Shown piece after piece: positions 24,687-36,135 of a stretch of 59,294 nt of DNA. Numbering within the stretch: the stretch's first letter is position 1; each line of letters starts with the position of its first letter. The DNA comes from Tessaracoccus caeni (lineage in GTDB: Bacteria; Actinomycetota; Actinomycetes; Propionibacteriales; Propionibacteriaceae), in NCBI RefSeq assembly GCF_029211185.1, contig NZ_JARGDO010000022.1, positions 1-59,294 on the forward strand. Reading direction: 5' to 3'. The notes under the pieces are model-generated. The model was not told the origin of the DNA. It worked only from the letters and a program-made list of their open reading frames with translations, and did not search any database. A program made the translations under genes and the position numbers.

Positions 24687-25542
24687 ACTACCCGAGGTGG
24701 CCAGCGTCGCCGGCCAGCTGAACGACCGACTGAAGGGCAAGGCCATCGCGTCCGGCCACCTGGTGGCGTTCAGCGCGCTCAAGACCTTCGCGGTTCCGCT
24801 CGAGGCATTGGCGGGGTTGGAGGTCGACGGCGTCTCGCGGCACGGCAAGTTCATCGACATCGACGCCCAGGGCGTGCACCTGATCTTCCACCTGGCGCGG
24901 GCCGGCTGGGTGACCTGGCACGACGTCGCCCCCACGGTGCCTCCCCGGCCCGGACGCTCTGGTCTTGCGTTCCGGCTCATCCTCGACGACGGGTCCGGGT
25001 TCTCGCTCACCGAGGCCGGCACCCAGAAGCATCTCGCGATCTACGTCGTGAACTCCCCCGACGAGGTGCGCGGCATCGCCGCTCTAGGCCCTGATCCGCT
25101 GGCCGAAGGCTTCACCGTCGACGACCTGGCACGCATCCTGGCGGACTCCGGACGCTCCCAGCTGAAGGGCGTGCTGCGCGATCAACGCAAGCTCGCCGGC
25201 ATCGGCAACGCCTACTCCGACGAGATCCTGCACGCCGCCCGGCTGAGTCCCTTCACGCCGTGTTCAACGCTCGACGCGGACGCCGTCGCAGCGCTGTACG
25301 GCCACATCCGCGAGGTGCTCGGTGACGCCGTCGAGAAGGCATCGACCGTGCCGATGGCCCAGCTCAAGGACGCGAAACGCTCGGCCATGCGGGTGCACGG
25401 CCGAGCCGGCCACACCTGCCGGGTGTGCGGCGACGTCGTCGCGGAGGTGTCGTTCTCCGACTCCTCGCTGCAGTACTGCCCCGGCTGCCAGACCGGAGGA
25501 AAGAAGCTGGCCGACCGCCGGATGTCCAAGCTCCTGCGCTGA
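24679..25542 (+). CDS. Fpg/Nei-family DNA glycosylase
   Basis: A 287-aa base-excision enzyme for oxidised bases. ATG 24679 gives MPELPEVA, with the catalytic Pro2 and Glu3; GKFIDID carries the conserved Lys. The helix-two-turn-helix (QRKLAGIGNAYSDEIL) and a four-cysteine zinc finger (CRVCGD and YCPGCQ) follow. The Arg normally found six residues before the third zinc Cys is Ser here (FSDSSLQYC), so it belongs to a divergent Fpg-like branch and lesion preference is uncertain. It overlaps aat. Confidence 0.88.
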   Translation: MPELPEVASVAGQLNDRLKGKAIASGHLVAFSALKTFAVPLEALAGLEVDGVSRHGKFIDIDAQGVHLIFHLARAGWVTWHDVAPTVPPRPGRSGLAFRLILDDGSGFSLTEAGTQKHLAIYVVNSPDEVRGIAALGPDPLAEGFTVDDLARILADSGRSQLKGVLRDQRKLAGIGNAYSDEILHAARLSPFTPCSTLDADAVAALYGHIREVLGDAVEKASTVPMAQLKDAKRSAMRVHGRAGHTCRVCGDVVAEVSFSDSSLQYCPGCQTGGKKLADRRMSKLLR

Positions 25543-25560
25543 GGCTGGTGCCGGAGTGGA

Positions 25561-25566
25561 TAGATT
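25561..25566 (+). promoter_or_regulatory. -10 box TAGATT of pheA (leaderless)
   Basis: TAGATT is followed by 6 nt and GTG 25573. Confidence 0.5.
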
Positions 25567-25572
25567 AGGTCC

Positions 25573-26472
25573 GTGCTTGGATATTTCGGCCCGGCTGGGA
25601 CCTTCACTCATCAGGCGTTGCGCTCCGTGTGGGAGGGCGAGGCGATCGACTTTCCGAGCGTCCGCGAGGCGCTGGAGGCCGTGCGGCGCGGCGACGTCGA
25701 GGGATCCGTGGTGCCGATCGAGAACTCGGTGGAGGGCGGCGTCTCGGCCACGCTCGACGAGCTGATCGCGGGCTCGCCGCTGATGATCAAGGGCGAAATC
25801 GTGATCCCCGTCGAGTTCGGGTTCTACGCCCGCAAGGGCACCAAGCTGGACGATGTGCGCCAGGTGCTCACCCACGGTCATGCGGCGGCGCAGTGCCGCG
25901 AGTGGCTGGCCCTGATGGTGCCGAACGCCACCGTCACCGAGGCGGGTTCCACCGCCGGTGCTGCGGCTGAGGTGGCCAAGCCCGACTCCCGCTACGACGC
26001 CGCCGTCTGCGCGCGCGTCGCCGGACGGCTGTATCACCTGGAGGAGCTGGCCTACCGGATCGAGGACAACCCCGGTGCGGTCACCCGCTTCGTGCAGGTG
26101 GGACGGCCAGGTCCGGTGCCCGAGCGCACCGGCGCCGACAAGACGACGCTGGTGGCCTACATGCGCGAGGACCACGCGGGCGCGCTGCTGGAGATCCTGG
26201 AGCAGTTCGCGGTGCGTGGGGTGAACCTCAGCCGGATCGAGTCGCGGCCCACCAAGCAGGGGCTGGGGTCGTACTGCTTCTCCATCGACGCGGAGGGCCA
26301 CCTCCATGACGCTCGCATCGCCGAGGCGCTCACCGGACTTCACCGCACCTGCCCGACGGTGCACTTCCTCGGCTCCTACCCCCGCGCCGACCGCGAACGC
26401 CCGGCGCTTCGTCCCGGCGTCACCGATGAGGACTACCACTCGGCTCAGGCCTGGCTGGACTCCTTGGGCTGA
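25573..26472 (+). CDS. pheA: Prephenate dehydratase
   Basis: A 299-aa monofunctional enzyme converting prephenate to phenylpyruvate for phenylalanine synthesis. The catalytic domain has YFGPAGTFTHQAL, VVPIENSVEGGVSATLDEL and the catalytic TRF motif in NPGAVTRFVQVG. A C-terminal ACT domain (REDHAGALLEILEQFAVRGV, then NLSRIESRP) binds phenylalanine for feedback control. GTG 25573 is placed just after a -10 box. Its 3' end overlaps the convergent phosphatase-kinase gene by 28 bp. Confidence 0.95.
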   Translation: MLGYFGPAGTFTHQALRSVWEGEAIDFPSVREALEAVRRGDVEGSVVPIENSVEGGVSATLDELIAGSPLMIKGEIVIPVEFGFYARKGTKLDDVRQVLTHGHAAAQCREWLALMVPNATVTEAGSTAGAAAEVAKPDSRYDAAVCARVAGRLYHLEELAYRIEDNPGAVTRFVQVGRPGPVPERTGADKTTLVAYMREDHAGALLEILEQFAVRGVNLSRIESRPTKQGLGSYCFSIDAEGHLHDARIAEALTGLHRTCPTVHFLGSYPRADRERPALRPGVTDEDYHSAQAWLDSLG

Positions 26473-27989
26473 GCCAGCGGGACGGCGCCGGGCACGATGT
26501 GGAAGTCGAGGTGCCGGAACTCGCCGACGACGTCGCCGTCGATCTGGCATAACGCCGGCTCGGCGGTCTCCACGTGCACGGTGCGCCCGGTGAAGCGATC
26601 GATCCTCGGCTCGTTCTTGGACTGGGTCAGCACGCCGCCGATCATCTCGACCACATCGCCGACGTTGCGGGGCGACGCGATCAGCAGGTCGAGGATGCCG
26701 TCGCTGGTGCTCGCGCCCGGAATCAGGGTGAGGCCCGGCTGCAGATCGGCCACGTTGCCCACCGACACCAGCGATGCGGCGCGTCGGATGGGATGCTCGT
26801 CGTCGACGGTGATCAGCACGTCCATGGGATGGGTCTTGACCTGGTTCAGAGCCGCGACGACGTAGGCGGCGGTGCCGATCTGGCGCTTCAGCTCCTCGTT
26901 GGTGTTGCTGATCACCGCGGCGTCGGCGCCGATGCCCGCGAGCACGCCGGCGTACTCGACGAAGCCCCGTCGCTCCGGCGAAGTGACCTTGATCAGGTCG
27001 AGGGGGCGAGGCTCGCCGCGCAGCGCCAGCCGTAGCGAACGTGACAGGTCGAAGGGGATGCCGAGGTTCTGGGCCAGCAGATTGGCGGTGCCCGAAGGAA
27101 TGATCGCGGCCTCCACCCCGGTTCCCGCGAGCTCGCCGAGCGCGACGCGCACCGTCCCGTCGCCGCCCGCGATCAGCACCCGGTCCACGCCGATCCGCAC
27201 CGCATGCCTCGCCATCGCGTGGCCGGGGTCATCCGGAGAGGTGGGCAGGTAGATCGGTGGCCCCCATCCGTTCTCGGCGAGGGCGGTCTCCAGGAGCTGC
27301 TTGAACACGGTCAGGTCGACGATCTTCGCCGGGTTGAAGATGACGCCCGCGCGCCTGGCCCCGTCGCCCCGGCGTCCGCCGAACGCGTGCACGCCGCAGA
27401 GCAGGTTGGACGAGGTGGCGACGAGGAGCGCCAGGAGGGCGCCGCCGATCACGTCGGTGACGTAGTGCGCGTGCAGCGTGAGCCGACACACCATGACCAC
27501 CGCCACCGATCCCAGCGCCACCCCGCGCCATGCCCAGACCATGCGCTTCGACTGGCCGGCCACGCGGCTGAGCGTCACGACGGCGACCGCCACCGCGGTC
27601 CACGCGGATACGTGGCCCGACGGGAAGGACCAGCCGGTCTGGCTGAGCAGGTAGGCCCATGGGCTGTCGGCGCGAGGCCGGTGAACGAGTTCCTTCATCA
27701 CCTGCGTGATGGACGCCGTCAGCACCGACGTGAGGACGATCGACGCCGACGCGGCGAACAGTCGCCGCCGCGCAGCCCAGATCGCGGCGAATGCCGCCAT
27801 CGTGTAGACGACGACGGGCGAGGTGAACAGTGCGATGGCCGACCAGATCTGACCCGAGTTGCTTCGCTCGGCGGGCGGGGCCCAGCGCCACCACGCGTCG
27901 ACCGCCCCGAGATGCGGCCAGAGCGCCACCCAGGTCGCCATCGCGACACCGAGGATGACGATGGCGATCAAGCGGACGCGGGTGGTCAT
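26445..27989 (-). CDS. PAP2 phosphatase - diacylglycerol kinase fusion
   Basis: A 514-aa two-domain protein. Residues 1-200 are a six-helix PAP2 lipid phosphatase with KELVHRPRA (motif 1), [11 protein letters not shown] (motif 2) and [16 protein letters not shown] (motif 3). Residues 215-505 are a DAGK/LCB-kinase catalytic domain with [13 protein letters not shown] and [16 protein letters not shown]. It can plausibly both remove and add phosphate on membrane lipids such as undecaprenyl phosphate or diacylglycerol. ATG 27989 begins a clear membrane helix; upstream in-frame sequence is antisense to serS and was left out. Confidence 0.9.
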   Translation of the reverse strand: MTTRVRLIAIVILGVAMATWVALWPHLGAVDAWWRWAPPAERSNSGQIWSAIALFTSPVVVYTMAAFAAIWAARRRLFAASASIVLTSVLTASITQVMKELVHRPRADSPWAYLLSQTGWSFPSGHVSAWTAVAVAVVTLSRVAGQSKRMVWAWRGVALGSVAVVMVCRLTLHAHYVTDVIGGALLALLVATSSNLLCGVHAFGGRRGDGARRAGVIFNPAKIVDLTVFKQLLETALAENGWGPPIYLPTSPDDPGHAMARHAVRIGVDRVLIAGGDGTVRVALGELAGTGVEAAIIPSGTANLLAQNLGIPFDLSRSLRLALRGEPRPLDLIKVTSPERRGFVEYAGVLAGIGADAAVISNTNEELKRQIGTAAYVVAALNQVKTHPMDVLITVDDEHPIRRAASLVSVGNVADLQPGLTLIPGASTSDGILDLLIASPRNVGDVVEMIGGVLTQSKNEPRIDRFTGRTVHVETAEPALCQIDGDVVGEFRHLDFHIVPGAVPLAQPKESSQA

Positions 27990-28037
27990 GGCCCCATCTT
28001 GGCACGCGGCCGAAGGGAAGGGGTTCCACGAAACCTC

Positions 28038-28043
28038 TAGACT
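28038..28043 (+). promoter_or_regulatory. -10 box TAGACT of serS (leaderless)
   Basis: TAGACT is followed by 7 nt and ATG 28051; no ribosome site is present. Confidence 0.55.
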
Positions 28044-28050
28044 GAGCCCC

Positions 28051-29325
28051 ATGCTCGATCCGCAAGTGCTCCGAAACGATCCCGACCGAATCCGCCGCTC
28101 GCAGGCCCTGCGCGGCGACTCCGTCGAACTGGTCGACGACCTGGTCGCCGCCGACGAGAAGCGCCGCTCGAGCATCGCCTCCTTCGAGGCGCTGCGCGCC
28201 GAGCAGAAGAGCATGGGCAAGTCGGTGGCCAAGGCGCAGGGCGACGAGCGCACCGCCTTGTTGACGCGCACGAAGGAACTGTCCGGCGAGGTCAAGGCCG
28301 CGCAGGTGGCCGTCGAGGAGGCCGAGCGAGCATTCACCGAACTGATGAAGCAGTTCGGCAACCTCGTCATCGACGGCGTGCCCCAGGGCGGCGAGGACGA
28401 CGGCGTCGTGCGCGAGACCGTCGGCACCCCCCGCGACTTCGCGGCCGAGGGGTTTGAGCCCAAGGATCACCTGGAGCTGGGGGAGAAGCTGGGCGCCATC
28501 GACATGGAGCGCGGCGCCAAGATCTCCGGCTCGCGCTTCTACGTGCTCACCGGGGTGGGCGCCCAGCTGGAGCTGGCGCTGCTGAACCTGGCCATGAGCA
28601 AGGCCGCCGAATGGGGCTTCACCCCCATGATGCCGCCGGCGCTGGTGAAGCCGTCGGCCATGGAAGGCACCGGCTTCCTCGGCCAGGCCGCGCAGGACGT
28701 CTATCACCTGCCCGCCGACGATCTTTACCTGGTCGGCACCTCCGAGGTGGCGCTGGCCGCCTTCCACTCGAACGAGATCCTCGACGCCGCCAGCCTGCCG
28801 CGCCGCTACGCCGCCTTCAGCCCGTGCTTCCGGCGCGAGGCCGGCTCCTACGGCAAGGACACCCGCGGCATCTTCCGCGTGCACTGGTTCGACAAGGTCG
28901 AGATGTTCGTGCACTGCGATCCCGCCGAGGCCGAGGACTGGCACGAGAAGCTGCTCGGCTATGAGAAGGACTTCCTGCAGGCCTTGGAGATCCCCTTCCA
29001 GGTGCTCGACGTGGCTGCCGGCGACCTGGGCCTGTCGGCTGCTCGCAAGTACGACTGCTACGCCTGGCTGCCCACGCAGAAGCGCTATCGCGAGGTGACC
29101 TCCACGTCGAACTGCAGCGAGTTCCAGGCCCGTCGCCTGGGCATCCGCGGCCGCTTCGCCGACGGAGTGCGCCCCGTCGCGACGCTCAACGGCACGCTCT
29201 GCGCCATGACCCGGATCATCATCATGCTGCTGGAGAACCACCAGAGGTCCGACGGTTCGGTGAGCGTTCCCGAGGCTCTGCGCCCCTACCTGGGCGGCCG
29301 AGAGGTACTGTCTCCGGTCAGCTAG
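28051..29325 (+). CDS. serS: Serine-tRNA ligase
   Basis: A 424-aa class II synthetase. The N-terminal coiled-coil arm (about residues 30-100) binds the long variable arm of tRNA-Ser. Motif 2 reads [20 protein letters not shown], the serine pocket includes [13 protein letters not shown], and motif 3 is [21 protein letters not shown] 28051 begins [18 protein letters not shown], the usual family N-terminus, and sits 7 nt after a TAGACT box. Confidence 0.98.
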   Translation: MLDPQVLRNDPDRIRRSQALRGDSVELVDDLVAADEKRRSSIASFEALRAEQKSMGKSVAKAQGDERTALLTRTKELSGEVKAAQVAVEEAERAFTELMKQFGNLVIDGVPQGGEDDGVVRETVGTPRDFAAEGFEPKDHLELGEKLGAIDMERGAKISGSRFYVLTGVGAQLELALLNLAMSKAAEWGFTPMMPPALVKPSAMEGTGFLGQAAQDVYHLPADDLYLVGTSEVALAAFHSNEILDAASLPRRYAAFSPCFRREAGSYGKDTRGIFRVHWFDKVEMFVHCDPAEAEDWHEKLLGYEKDFLQALEIPFQVLDVAAGDLGLSAARKYDCYAWLPTQKRYREVTSTSNCSEFQARRLGIRGRFADGVRPVATLNGTLCAMTRIIIMLLENHQRSDGSVSVPEALRPYLGGREVLSPVS

Positions 29326-29377
29326 CCCACACGGTGCGTTCACCAGCGGGTTACCTCAGGAGTGCTACAAAGTACCC

Positions 29378-30157
29378 ATGAGTTTTCAGCCCCAACTCGT
29401 CGCGCTCGACATCGACGGCACCCTGGTCGATTGGTCAGGCCGGATGCCCGACGACGTGCGCGCGGCGGTGCGTCGGGTGGTGGATGCCGGGGTGCCCGTC
29501 GTGCTGTCCACCGGGCGCTCGTGGTGGTCGACGCGACCGATCTTCGAGCAGCTGGACCTCCCGGACGGCTGGGCGATCTGTTCCAACGGGGCGGTCGGGC
29601 TGCGGCATGCCCCCACGGATGTCGTCTTCGAGGAGCGCTTCGACCCGACGGTGACCCTTCAGAAGGTCGCGGACGTGGCTCCGGACATCTGCGTGGCGAT
29701 CGAGCGAGGGCTGACGCGTGTGGCCAACCGGCCGTTTCCGGAGGGCGAGATGGAGGGCCCGCTGGAGTTTGCCAGCCTGGAGGAGATGAGCGCGGCGCCG
29801 GTATGCCGGATCGTGCTGCGCGACCCCAACAACGAGCAGGCGATCTTCGAGGATATGGTGCGCCAACTCGGCCTGCACGGGGTGAGCTACTTCGTGGGGT
29901 GGTCGGCCTGGCTCGATATCGCGCCCTTTGGTGTCGACAAGTCGCACGGCTTGAAGCGAGTGTGTGAGGATCTGGGGATCGATCCGTCCAACGTGTTGGC
30001 GATCGGCGACGGCAACAACGACATCGACATGCTGGCCTGGGCCGGGCGTGGAGTGGCGCTGGGCGACGCCGGCCCCGCAGTGCAAGCCTCCGCCGACCAT
30101 GTCACAGCAAAATTCCTCGACGGCGGAACCGTCGAGGAACTAAGACGTTGGTTCTGA
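29378..30157 (+). CDS. HAD-superfamily (Cof-type) phosphatase
   Basis: A 259-aa class IIB HAD hydrolase. Motif I ALDIDGTLVDWSG has the two catalytic Asp, motif II is VVLSTGRS, motif III Lys is in KSHGLKRVCEDLGI and motif IV is LAIGDGNNDIDMLAWAG. A C2-type cap lies between motifs II and III. The family dephosphorylates sugar phosphates, phosphoglycerate-like acids or FMN; the substrate here is unknown. Adjacent serS and HAD genes are common in actinobacteria. Confidence 0.93.
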   Translation: MSFQPQLVALDIDGTLVDWSGRMPDDVRAAVRRVVDAGVPVVLSTGRSWWSTRPIFEQLDLPDGWAICSNGAVGLRHAPTDVVFEERFDPTVTLQKVADVAPDICVAIERGLTRVANRPFPEGEMEGPLEFASLEEMSAAPVCRIVLRDPNNEQAIFEDMVRQLGLHGVSYFVGWSAWLDIAPFGVDKSHGLKRVCEDLGIDPSNVLAIGDGNNDIDMLAWAGRGVALGDAGPAVQASADHVTAKFLDGGTVEELRRWF

Positions 30158-30164
30158 GGTCGGG

Positions 30165-30704
30165 TCAGGCAGCTTGGCGTTGCACCTTGCAGGTCTTGAT
30201 GTCGGTGGCCACCGCGAGGATCTCCCGGGGGGTCGGCGCCGGAGCTTCGACGTAGACGACGCCCTCCAATTCGGCGCGGCGGAGGTGCCGTTTCACCGTC
30301 GAAATGGAGCAGCCCGCCTTTGCTGCGATCACGCTGAGCGGCTGGTCGGGATAGGTGTCGCGCAACCGTTGGATCTCGCGGCCGTCGAAGTGCCGGCTGG
30401 ACCTCATGCCGATGTAGCTGTCGAGATCGTCGTATTCCACCGAAACCTTGAGCCGGGCGCGGATCTCCTGGCGCTGGCGGCGGGTCGTCCCGCCGGCGAA
30501 TCCGGCGACATCGAATCGCGAGACGGCGGCGGCCAGGCAGTCAGCGAGGAGCGGGCAGGACTCGCACAGCGCGTTGGCCTGGATCCGCATCATGTCGCGT
30601 TCCCGACGCTGTGCGCTGTTCGCCGGCGCCTCTGTTTCCGCGAGGAATGGGTGCAGGAACAGGTCGGCGCGGGTGACGCAGGCCGGCGTAGTCTCCAGTG
30701 ACAT
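30165..30704 (-). CDS. WhiB-family iron-sulfur regulator with a C-terminal HTH
   Basis: A 179-aa protein. Residues 1-85 have the WhiB cysteine set, Cys9 and C47ESC50 with Cys56, that would hold a [4Fe-4S] cluster. The following turn is GFAGGTTRRQR in place of the usual G(V/I)WGG, so the Trp is missing. Unusually, residues 107-150 form a complete helix-turn-helix (LSVIAAKAGCSISTVKRHLR). Most WhiB proteins bind sigma factor and end soon after a short basic tail, so this is a fused or extended form. The long AT-richer upstream region suggests regulation. Confidence 0.88.
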   Translation of the reverse strand: MSLETTPACVTRADLFLHPFLAETEAPANSAQRRERDMMRIQANALCESCPLLADCLAAAVSRFDVAGFAGGTTRRQRQEIRARLKVSVEYDDLDSYIGMRSSRHFDGREIQRLRDTYPDQPLSVIAAKAGCSISTVKRHLRRAELEGVVYVEAPAPTPREILAVATDIKTCKVQRQAA

Positions 30705-30961
30705 TTGGCCTCCTTCGCCGTAGTTACCAGTACCTAGCCTTGCAAAGGAAATGCGCGAGCGATAGGGCCTTGTCTAGGGGAAGACTCCAGTACTCTTAGA
30801 GTCTTAATACTTAGGGAAAAACAAGTGTAGATACTCATCGGGCCACATGGCGCCGTAGTACAGAACTGCTACTTGACGTAGGGGTTTGTGGATAGCGGGA
30901 GATGAGGGCTTTCCGGCCCGATCTCGCGCTGCCGGTCATGGTCCCGCGCCCCGGTCGAGGG
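30705..30961. other. AT-richer intergenic region upstream of whiB
   Basis: 257 bp without a gene, between two minus-strand genes. It carries the ribosome site GAAGGAGG of whiB, a perfect 11-base palindrome (actcttagagt, 30792-30802) inside a larger agactc/gagtct pair, and repeated gtactgg-like strings. These could be operators or start sites, but I cannot assign them firmly. It is the most AT-rich stretch nearby. Confidence 0.4.
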
Positions 30962-32128
30962 TCAGTCTCGCCCGTACAGGTCGCGGGTATACACCTTGTC
31001 GGTGACGTCGTCCAGCACCTCGGTGCGGCGGTTGGCGATGATCACGTCGGAGAGGCGCTTGAACTCGTCGAGATCGCGGATCACTTCCGAGTGGTAGAAG
31101 GTGTCCTCGGTCAATGCGGGTTCGTAGACGATGACTCGCACGCCCTTCGCCTTGAGCCTCTTCATGATTCCCTGAATGGCGGACTGTCGGAAGTTGTCCG
31201 AGCCCTCCTTCATGGTGAGCCGGTATACCCCGACCACTTCGGGGTCGCGGCGCAGGATGTCCTCGGCGATGAAGTCCTTCCGGGTCCGGTTGGCGTCGAC
31301 CACGGCGCCGATCAGGTTCTGCGGCACATCCGAGTAGTTGGCCAGCAGCTGCTTGGTGTCCTTGGGCAGGCAGTATCCGCCGTAGCCGAACGACGGGTTG
31401 TTGTAGTGCGAGCCGATGCGCGGATCCAGGCCGATGCCCTCGATGATCTGCCGGGTGTCCAGGCCGCGGGAGGCGGCGTAGGTGTCGAGCTCGTTGAAGT
31501 AGGCGACCCGGAGCGCGAGATAGGTGTTGGCGAACAGCTTGATCGCCTCGGCCTCGGTGGCGTCGGTGAGCAGCACGGGCACGTCGGGCTCCAGCGCGGC
31601 CCCGCGCAACGCTTCCGCGAAGCGTTGCGCTGCCGAACCTTGGTCTCCCACCACGATGCGCGACGGGTGGAGGTTGTCGTACAGTGCACGTCCCTCCCGC
31701 AGGAACTCCGGCGAGAAGATGATGCTCGCCCCGGGATGTCGCTGGCGCAGATCCTCGGTGAAGCCGACGGGTACCGTCGACTTGATCACGATGTTCGCCT
31801 CAGGATTGGCCCGGAGCGTGGCGTCGACAACGGACTCCACCGACGACGTGTCGAAGTAGTTCGTCACGGGGTCGTAGTTGGTGGGCGTCGCCACCACGAC
31901 GTACTCAGCGCCCAGATAGGCGGTGTCGGCATCCGTCGTGGCGGAGAGGCTCAGCGGCACCTGGGCCAGGTACTCGGAGAGCTCATTGTCCTGGACGGTG
32001 GATTCCTGACGCTGGATCCTTGCTACCCGTTCCGGGTCGATGTCCACGGCGGTCACCTCGTGGTGCTGAGCCAGCAGCACGGCGTTGGACAGCCCGACGT
32101 AACCGGTGCCTACGACGACGATCTTCAC
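30962..32128 (-). CDS. ugd: UDP-glucose 6-dehydrogenase
   Basis: A 388-aa NAD-dependent enzyme that oxidises UDP-glucose to UDP-glucuronate, or a close relative acting on another NDP-sugar. It has the Rossmann start [48 protein letters not shown], and the catalytic Cys253 in [16 protein letters not shown]. Its length matches the short HasB/Cap-type dehydrogenases. GTG 32128 follows the argG stop by 18 nt, so it is probably co-transcribed. It provides uronic acid for the envelope polymer locus that begins across argG. Confidence 0.93.
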   Translation of the reverse strand: MKIVVVGTGYVGLSNAVLLAQHHEVTAVDIDPERVARIQRQESTVQDNELSEYLAQVPLSLSATTDADTAYLGAEYVVVATPTNYDPVTNYFDTSSVESVVDATLRANPEANIVIKSTVPVGFTEDLRQRHPGASIIFSPEFLREGRALYDNLHPSRIVVGDQGSAAQRFAEALRGAALEPDVPVLLTDATEAEAIKLFANTYLALRVAYFNELDTYAASRGLDTRQIIEGIGLDPRIGSHYNNPSFGYGGYCLPKDTKQLLANYSDVPQNLIGAVVDANRTRKDFIAEDILRRDPEVVGVYRLTMKEGSDNFRQSAIQGIMKRLKAKGVRVIVYEPALTEDTFYHSEVIRDLDEFKRLSDVIIANRRTEVLDDVTDKVYTRDLYGRD

Positions 32129-32146
32129 TATCTACCCCTAACCGGA

Positions 32147-34546
<2,400 letters not shown>

Positions 34547-34560
<14 letters not shown>

Positions 34561-35311
34561 GTTGGCACGCCGCGGCGAGCGCGGGGTTCCGGTGGTGATC
34601 GTCGACGATCTTCATGTCACCTACCGGGTCTATGCGACGGGCAAGGCGGCGGGCAGCGCGCGCAGCGGGCTGTTGAGCAAGACGCGCGGCATCCGCGAGG
34701 TGCACGCCCTGAAGGGCGTCTCCTTCGTGGCGTACGAGAACGAGTCCATCGGAGTCATCGGCTCCAACGGATCGGGCAAGTCGACGCTCATGCGCGCGTT
34801 GACGGGGCTGACGCCCCCGGCGAGCGGCGCGGTCTACGCGCGTTCCCGCCCCAACCTGCTGGGCGTCGGCGCCGCGCTGCTTCCCAACCTCTCCGGCACT
34901 CGGAACATCGTGCTGGGCGGTCTGGCGATGGGCTTCTCCCGGAACGAGGTCAACACCCTGCGCGACGAGATCGTCGAGTTCTCGGAGCTCGGCGATTCGA
35001 TCGATCTGCCGATGCGCACCTACTCCTCCGGCATGCAGGCCAGGCTCAAGTTCTCCATCGCTGCGGCGCGCAGCCATGACATCCTCATCGTCGACGAGGC
35101 CCTCGCGGTCGGTGACAAGCGCTTCCGGCGGCGTTCGGAGGCCAGGATCCGCGAGATCGCGAAGGAGGCGGGAACCATCTTCCTGGTCTCGCACTCCATG
35201 GCGTCGATCCGGGACACCTGTGAGCGCACCATCTGGATCAACAAGGGCGTCCTGGAGATGGATGGTCCCACCGACGAGGTGGTCAAGGCCTACGAGGCAT
35301 CGAAGCGGTGA
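34547..35311 (+). CDS. ABC exporter ATPase (TagH/Wzt-like)
   Basis: A 254-aa ATPase. It has Walker A IGSNGSGKSTLMRALTGL, signature YSSGMQARLKFSIAAA, Walker B ILIVDEALAVGDKRF and an H-loop (FLVSHSMASIRDTCER). It has the typical polysaccharide-exporter features, such as the NLSGTRNIVLGGLAMGFS insert. No C-terminal carbohydrate-binding domain, as in short TagH/KpsT types. It forms the transporter with the preceding permease and overlaps the next gene by 4 bp. Confidence 0.94.
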
Positions 35312-36135
35312 CGGAGCCCGAGGAGCGTCCAAAGAAGCCCACCATGGCGCAGCTGCGCCAGGTGGTGCAGACGGACGAGGTGATGGCCCGCAGCGCCGAG
35401 CACTGGACCGGCACGCTGTACATGCGCCGGTTGTCGATCAACCTCACCTATCTCCTGGTGCGCACCCCCATCACCGCCAACGGGGTCACGGGCCTGATGA
35501 TCGTGGTCGGCATCCTTGCCGGCCCGGCGCTGCTCCTCCCCGGCTTCTGGGGGCCGCTGGCTGCCGTCCTCTGCACGCAGCTGCAGATGTTCCTCGACTG
35601 CTGCGACGGCGAGGTCGCCCGGTGGCGTCGGAGCATGAGCCCCAAGGGCATCCTGCTCGATCAGATCGGGCACTTCACCGCTGAGGCCTCCATCGGGATC
35701 TTCATCGGGGTCAAGGCTGCGGCCCTCCTCGGACCTGGCGCCGCGACGACGGGCGACTGGTACTACGCCTTCCTCGGGGGTGTGCTCGCGGTCGGCATCA
35801 GCTTCAACAAGGGGCTCAACCTGATGGTGACCGTCGCCCGCACCAACGCAGGCCTCGGCGCGCTGCCGGATACGACGGCGGCGCGGGGGATGACGGGCGG
35901 GGGTGCCCTGGTGCAGCTGCGCCGCGTCGCGCGCTTCGTGCCCTTCCATCGAATCTTCCATTCCATCGAGCTGACCCTGGTGACGTTGGTGCTGGGGGCG
36001 GCTGCCCTGCTGTTCCCCGACCAGCTGTCGATCTGGCGTGGCTACGTGACCGTGCTCGCCGTGCTGATCTGGGTGGTCAGCCTCGGCCATTTCCTTGCGA
36101 TCTGGAGGTCGCCGAAGCTGAGGGTGCAGGCGTGA
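35308..36135 (+). CDS. CDP-alcohol phosphatidyltransferase-family protein with a variant metal motif
   Basis: A 275-aa membrane enzyme of the CDP-alcohol phosphotransferase fold, which moves a phospho-alcohol from a CDP donor to an acceptor. The motif is D97CCD100GEVAR105, then G114ILLD118QIGH122. The last position, normally the catalytic Asp of DxxDGxxARx8GxxxDxxxD, is His. Several hydrophobic helices follow. Its place between TagH and a GT2 gene suggests transfer of a polyol- or sugar-phosphate in wall polymer synthesis rather than phospholipid synthesis. It overlaps both neighbours by 4 bp. Confidence 0.88.
   Translation: MTEPEERPKKPTMAQLRQVVQTDEVMARSAEHWTGTLYMRRLSINLTYLLVRTPITANGVTGLMIVVGILAGPALLLPGFWGPLAAVLCTQLQMFLDCCDGEVARWRRSMSPKGILLDQIGHFTAEASIGIFIGVKAAALLGPGAATTGDWYYAFLGGVLAVGISFNKGLNLMVTVARTNAGLGALPDTTAARGMTGGGALVQLRRVARFVPFHRIFHSIELTLVTLVLGAAALLFPDQLSIWRGYVTVLAVLIWVVSLGHFLAIWRSPKLRVQA

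Noticed and set aside
27990..28463. N-terminal extension of the PAP2-kinase gene upstream of 27989
   Set aside because: The extension is antisense to serS, Ser/Arg-rich and would place 158 residues before the first membrane helix.
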